Below, piece by piece: positions 5,028-7,145 of a stretch of 7,145 bases of DNA. The notes beneath the pieces are model-generated. The model was not told the origin of the DNA. It was given only the letters and a program-made list of their open reading frames with translations, and did not search any database. Origin of the DNA: Chlamydiia bacterium (GTDB lineage Bacteria > Chlamydiota > Chlamydiia > Chlamydiales > FEN-1388); assembly GCA_028293095.1 (NCBI GenBank), contig JAQGPK010000162.1, positions 1-7,145 on the forward strand, given 5' to 3'. Made by a program: the position numbers and the translations under genes. Position 1 is the first letter of the stretch. Each line of letters begins with the position of its first letter.

Positions 5028-6521
5028 ATGATTCAAAACAAACTTCTGGTGATTTCTAAGCTGTTGCTATATACTTTATTACTCAAATTTCCACAACGTG
5101 TGGCAGTAATCAATAAAAGCTTAATGTGTATACTTTTTATGAAGCATTATTTTCAAAAGCATCTCGTCCTATTTTTTTTAATACAAAGCTCCATGTTCTT
5201 AGCGCCATTTTCAAAACTTCGAGCAACACCCACATCTTCTCAAAATGAAATAAGACATCTCGAAAAGTTAGTAGGGGCAATTCGTGAAAAAGACTATGAA
5301 CTGTTACATCATCTTTTAAAAGAAGGTAGCATTACCAAGCAAACTCTACAAAAACTCAGTGAAGCTGCAGCAGAACAGCAGTGGCTAAAAGTGCTCAAGG
5401 CGATCGAGGCAACGACTACTTTTCTCAATTCAAAAGAAAGTAATGCGCAAAGAATTCAGTTTGGCCTAAAGCGTTCTGATTTTCTTCGCATAGCCCTGTT
5501 TGTTGAAATGGATTTGACCAAACATACGCACAAAGGTGAGAAATTTCTTGAAAAATCAGCGACAGGCCTTCCTTGTGCTCTCGAATATGACTCAAAAACA
5601 AAAAGAGTTTTTATTATTTTAGATGGATATAAAAATATCTATGTCGGACAAGGAAGTAATAAAATTGTAACCAAGGCAATTTTTTATAAAAGAGAGGGAT
5701 CTGAAATAATTGCAAGAGCTGTGCAAACAAAGTCACGCGAAAATGAAATTCGAATCACAACTGATCTAATAGATGCTCCCGGTATTTTTCATATCCTTGC
5801 CTGCACAAATTTTAAAAAGGGCAACGACACTTATCGAGTCATCTATTCCAAACTTTACACCTCAGGCACTCTTCATAGCGTTTTTCATAGAAATCCAAAA
5901 TTCACACTCCTGGAAAAAGCAAAAATTGCTCTTGATATTTTGCAAGGGTTGGAGCAGCTGCATAAACGTAAGATTACCCATCGCGATGTAGCACCTAGAA
6001 ATTGCTTTGTTTCCATGCAGGTTGACGAAAGAGGAATACGAACTATCAAAGCGGTGATAGCAGATCTTGGTAGATCAGACTACATCTGGGGACCTATTAA
6101 CAAAGCTAAAAAAGTACAAGGACACACAACATATAATCCGCCAGAGGCAATTTTCCGAAACAAGATTCATAAAGAAGAGTATTTACAAACGGATATTTTT
6201 GCAGCCGGCTGTATCTTTTATCAACTTCTTCATGAAACTCTTGCCAGCTGGCAAAAAAAAGAATATTTTTATGGGCACCACTCGAGGAATTTTCAATATT
6301 TGACCTACGTTGCTCACTTGAATAAAAAAAATAGATGGAGAAAAGCAGAGCTACAGAAGAAAAAAGCATCTCGCAAGATCTCAGAAACTGAAGCTTTTGA
6401 ATATCTAATTTTAAAAATGGTCGACCCTGATCCTACTAAGCGCGGAAAGGCGGGTAATTTACGAGAGGAGATGCAGCACGTCTGCAGTAGAATCGAAGAA
6501 CGATTCAAACAAAAGTCATAA
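5028..6521 (+). CDS. Kinase-fold protein with export-like N-terminus; beta-3 lysine replaced
   Basis: A 497-residue open frame. Residues 1-66 are hydrophobic. MKHYFQKHLVLFFLIQSSMF (38-57) looks like the start of a signal peptide ending near KLRA/TP (66/67). Residues 76-128 are helical and ankyrin-like (AIREKDYELLHHLLKEG). A protein kinase domain covers about 200-485: glycine loop VGQGSNKIV (206-214), likely helix-C Glu240, catalytic loop HRDVAPRN (318-325, Asp320 and Asn325), DLG (346-348, in place of DFG), PPE (371-373, in place of APE), DIFAAG (389-394) and a late Arg472. In beta-3, IIARAV (227-232) puts Arg230 where lysine is expected, so ATP handling may be impaired. HRDxAxRN resembles tyrosine kinases more than Ser/Thr kinases. 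The start is uncertain: GAGGG directly abuts ATG 5028, while ATG 5139 would give a cleaner signal peptide but has no SD. Substrate unknown; a secreted effector is possible. Confidence 0.85.
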   Translation: MIQNKLLVISKLLLYTLLLKFPQRVAVINKSLMCILFMKHYFQKHLVLFFLIQSSMFLAPFSKLRATPTSSQNEIRHLEKLVGAIREKDYELLHHLLKEGSITKQTLQKLSEAAAEQQWLKVLKAIEATTTFLNSKESNAQRIQFGLKRSDFLRIALFVEMDLTKHTHKGEKFLEKSATGLPCALEYDSKTKRVFIILDGYKNIYVGQGSNKIVTKAIFYKREGSEIIARAVQTKSRENEIRITTDLIDAPGIFHILACTNFKKGNDTYRVIYSKLYTSGTLHSVFHRNPKFTLLEKAKIALDILQGLEQLHKRKITHRDVAPRNCFVSMQVDERGIRTIKAVIADLGRSDYIWGPINKAKKVQGHTTYNPPEAIFRNKIHKEEYLQTDIFAAGCIFYQLLHETLASWQKKEYFYGHHSRNFQYLTYVAHLNKKNRWRKAELQKKKASRKISETEAFEYLILKMVDPDPTKRGKAGNLREEMQHVCSRIEERFKQKS

Positions 6522-6532
6522 ATAGGGATAAC

Positions 6533-6576
6533 AAAAAAAAGCTCGGCTAGTTAAAAACTGACCGAGCTTTTTTATT
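6533..6576. terminator. Strong bidirectional terminator between convergent genes
   Basis: GCTCGG (6541-6546) pairs with CCGAGC (6562-6567). The stem extends outward through A8 (6533-6540) against T6 (6568-6573), and partly inward through AGTT/AACT. On the plus strand it ends the kinase-like gene 12 bases after its stop with a T6 tail; on the minus strand it ends the coiled-coil gene with a T8 tail. This is the clearest rho-independent terminator in the window. Confidence 0.9.
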
Positions 6577-6601
6577 AAACCTAATAGTTTAAACGGTTTA
6601 A

Positions 6602-7145
6602 TTAGCGTAATCTCTTCGCTTCAGTATCCGCGTTTATATACGCTCCAAGCCGTTTTTTCACAGCTTTAAGCTCCCCTTTAAGCGTCGCCTCTCTTGCTAG
6701 AGCTGCATCACGCTCTGCTGTACGCAGTGCTAGCTGAGCTGCGAGCACATTACGCTCTGCTGTACGCTGTGCTAACTGAGCTGCAACACCATCACGCTGG
6801 GCAGTAAGCACTTCAATAGCTGCATCAGAGGCTTCAAATTGCTCTGTAAGTTCATTTATACGCTCATTAGATGCTTTACGCTCTGCATCTCGCTCTATTG
6901 CACGCTGCGCTAGATCAGCATTTGCATCATTAAGCTGTTTCCCAAGTCTTGCTATTTCAAGATCTACCGCCTTAGTATCTTTAGCTTGAAGCTCCTGAAT
7001 AGTTGCGTTAAGTTCAGCAATGGTAGCATCCCTTTGTGCCACTTGCAATCTTTCGTAAGCAACTTTATTCACAGTTTCGTTAATTTGTTTTTGAAGATCT
7101 ACTTCCTTCTCGGAAAGCTCATTTACCTTTGCTTGTAAAGTATTT
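6602..7145 (-). CDS. Coiled-coil protein with 14-residue repeats, 5' end beyond the window
   Basis: The minus-strand frame ends at TAA 6602-6604 and stays open to the right edge, so the start is missing and at least 180 residues are seen. A GTG at 7070-7072 could be read as a start, but the 24 codons upstream are open and of the same helical character (LQAKVNELSEKEVDLQKQ), so it is probably internal. Almost the whole visible protein is predicted alpha-helix with heptad-like spacing, rich in Ala, Glu, Arg, Gln and Leu, with no Pro and no Cys in the part read. Fourteen-residue units recur (AAQLAQRTAER, AAQLALRTAER). The C-terminus is basic and non-repetitive (KKRLGAYINAD). It is probably a long rod-like or filament-like protein. 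No catalytic domain is visible. Local base composition is richer in G+C than the neighbours. Family not recognised. Confidence 0.75.
   Translation of the reverse strand, partial: NTLQAKVNELSEKEVDLQKQINETVNKVAYERLQVAQRDATIAELNATIQELQAKDTKAVDLEIARLGKQLNDANADLAQRAIERDAERKASNERINELTEQFEASDAAIEVLTAQRDGVAAQLAQRTAERNVLAAQLALRTAERDAALAREATLKGELKAVKKRLGAYINADTEAKRLR
6668..6919 (-). repeat. 42-bp tandem repeat array within the coiled-coil gene
   Basis: Six in-frame 42-bp units (14 codons, two heptads) run from 6668 to 6919. The units at 6710-6751 and 6752-6793 agree at 35 of 42 bases, sharing an exact 16-base block starting ACGCTCTGCTGTACGC. The units at 6794-6835 and 6878-6919 keep the opening ACGCT, and the remaining two are diverged. 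This indicates growth by duplication, recent for the central pair. Confidence 0.65.

Noticed and set aside
6067..6508. Alternative frames within the kinase-like gene on both strands
   Set aside because: The kinase motifs HRD, DLG, PPE and DIFAAG run through one continuous plus-strand frame, which accounts for this region.
6575..6601. Inverted repeat TTAAACC / GGTTTAA next to the terminator, containing GTTTAAAC
   Set aside because: Seven-bp AT-rich arms with a 13-base loop; the strong GC-containing terminator beside it explains termination, and short AT-rich palindromes are expected here by chance.

Overview
The window looks like chromosomal DNA from a member of the Chlamydiota, more likely an environmental 'Chlamydia-like' lineage than Chlamydia itself. 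The main reason is the gene order rpmG - lolE-type permease - lolD ATPase, which matches the order I recall from Chlamydia (CT150-CT151-CT152 in C. trachomatis). A partner-switching RsbW/RsbV pair, a eukaryotic-type kinase-like protein, unrecognised membrane and acidic proteins, and AT-rich DNA also fit. The taxon is an inference; no rRNA or other marker is present.

Layout. Minus strand, read right to left from 4946: rpmG (ribosomal protein L33), a perfect 12-bp inverted repeat, then a tight cluster of lolE-like permease, lolD ATPase, an RsbW-like anti-sigma kinase and an RsbV-like STAS antagonist, ending at 1854. The last four genes are separated by 4 bp or overlap (by 32 and 10 bp), so they are probably one transcript with translational coupling. 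Further left on the same strand, and probably transcribed separately, are an unrecognised membrane protein (837-1712) and an unrecognised protein with a highly acidic tail that runs off the left edge (1-720). Plus strand, divergent from rpmG: one long gene (5028-6521) for a kinase-fold protein with a hydrophobic, export-like N-terminus, a short ankyrin-like helical region and a C-terminal kinase domain. It converges on a coiled-coil protein gene on the minus strand (6602 to beyond 7145). A strong bidirectional terminator separates them.

How the parts may work together. LolD and the permease should form an inner-membrane ABC machine that releases lipoproteins for transfer to the outer membrane. 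RsbW and RsbV should form a switch in which the kinase binds or phosphorylates the STAS protein and so frees or sequesters a third partner. Their placement at the end of the exporter operon is the most interesting layout feature and suggests co-regulation of envelope biogenesis with a signalling switch. The kinase-like protein has an intact HRD...N and a DLG, but the usual beta-3 lysine appears to be arginine, so it may be a pseudokinase or an unusual kinase.

No stretch over 300 bases lacks a gene. I see no tRNA, rRNA, CRISPR array, insertion sequence or attachment site. All coding calls rest on reading the translation; no homology search was run.
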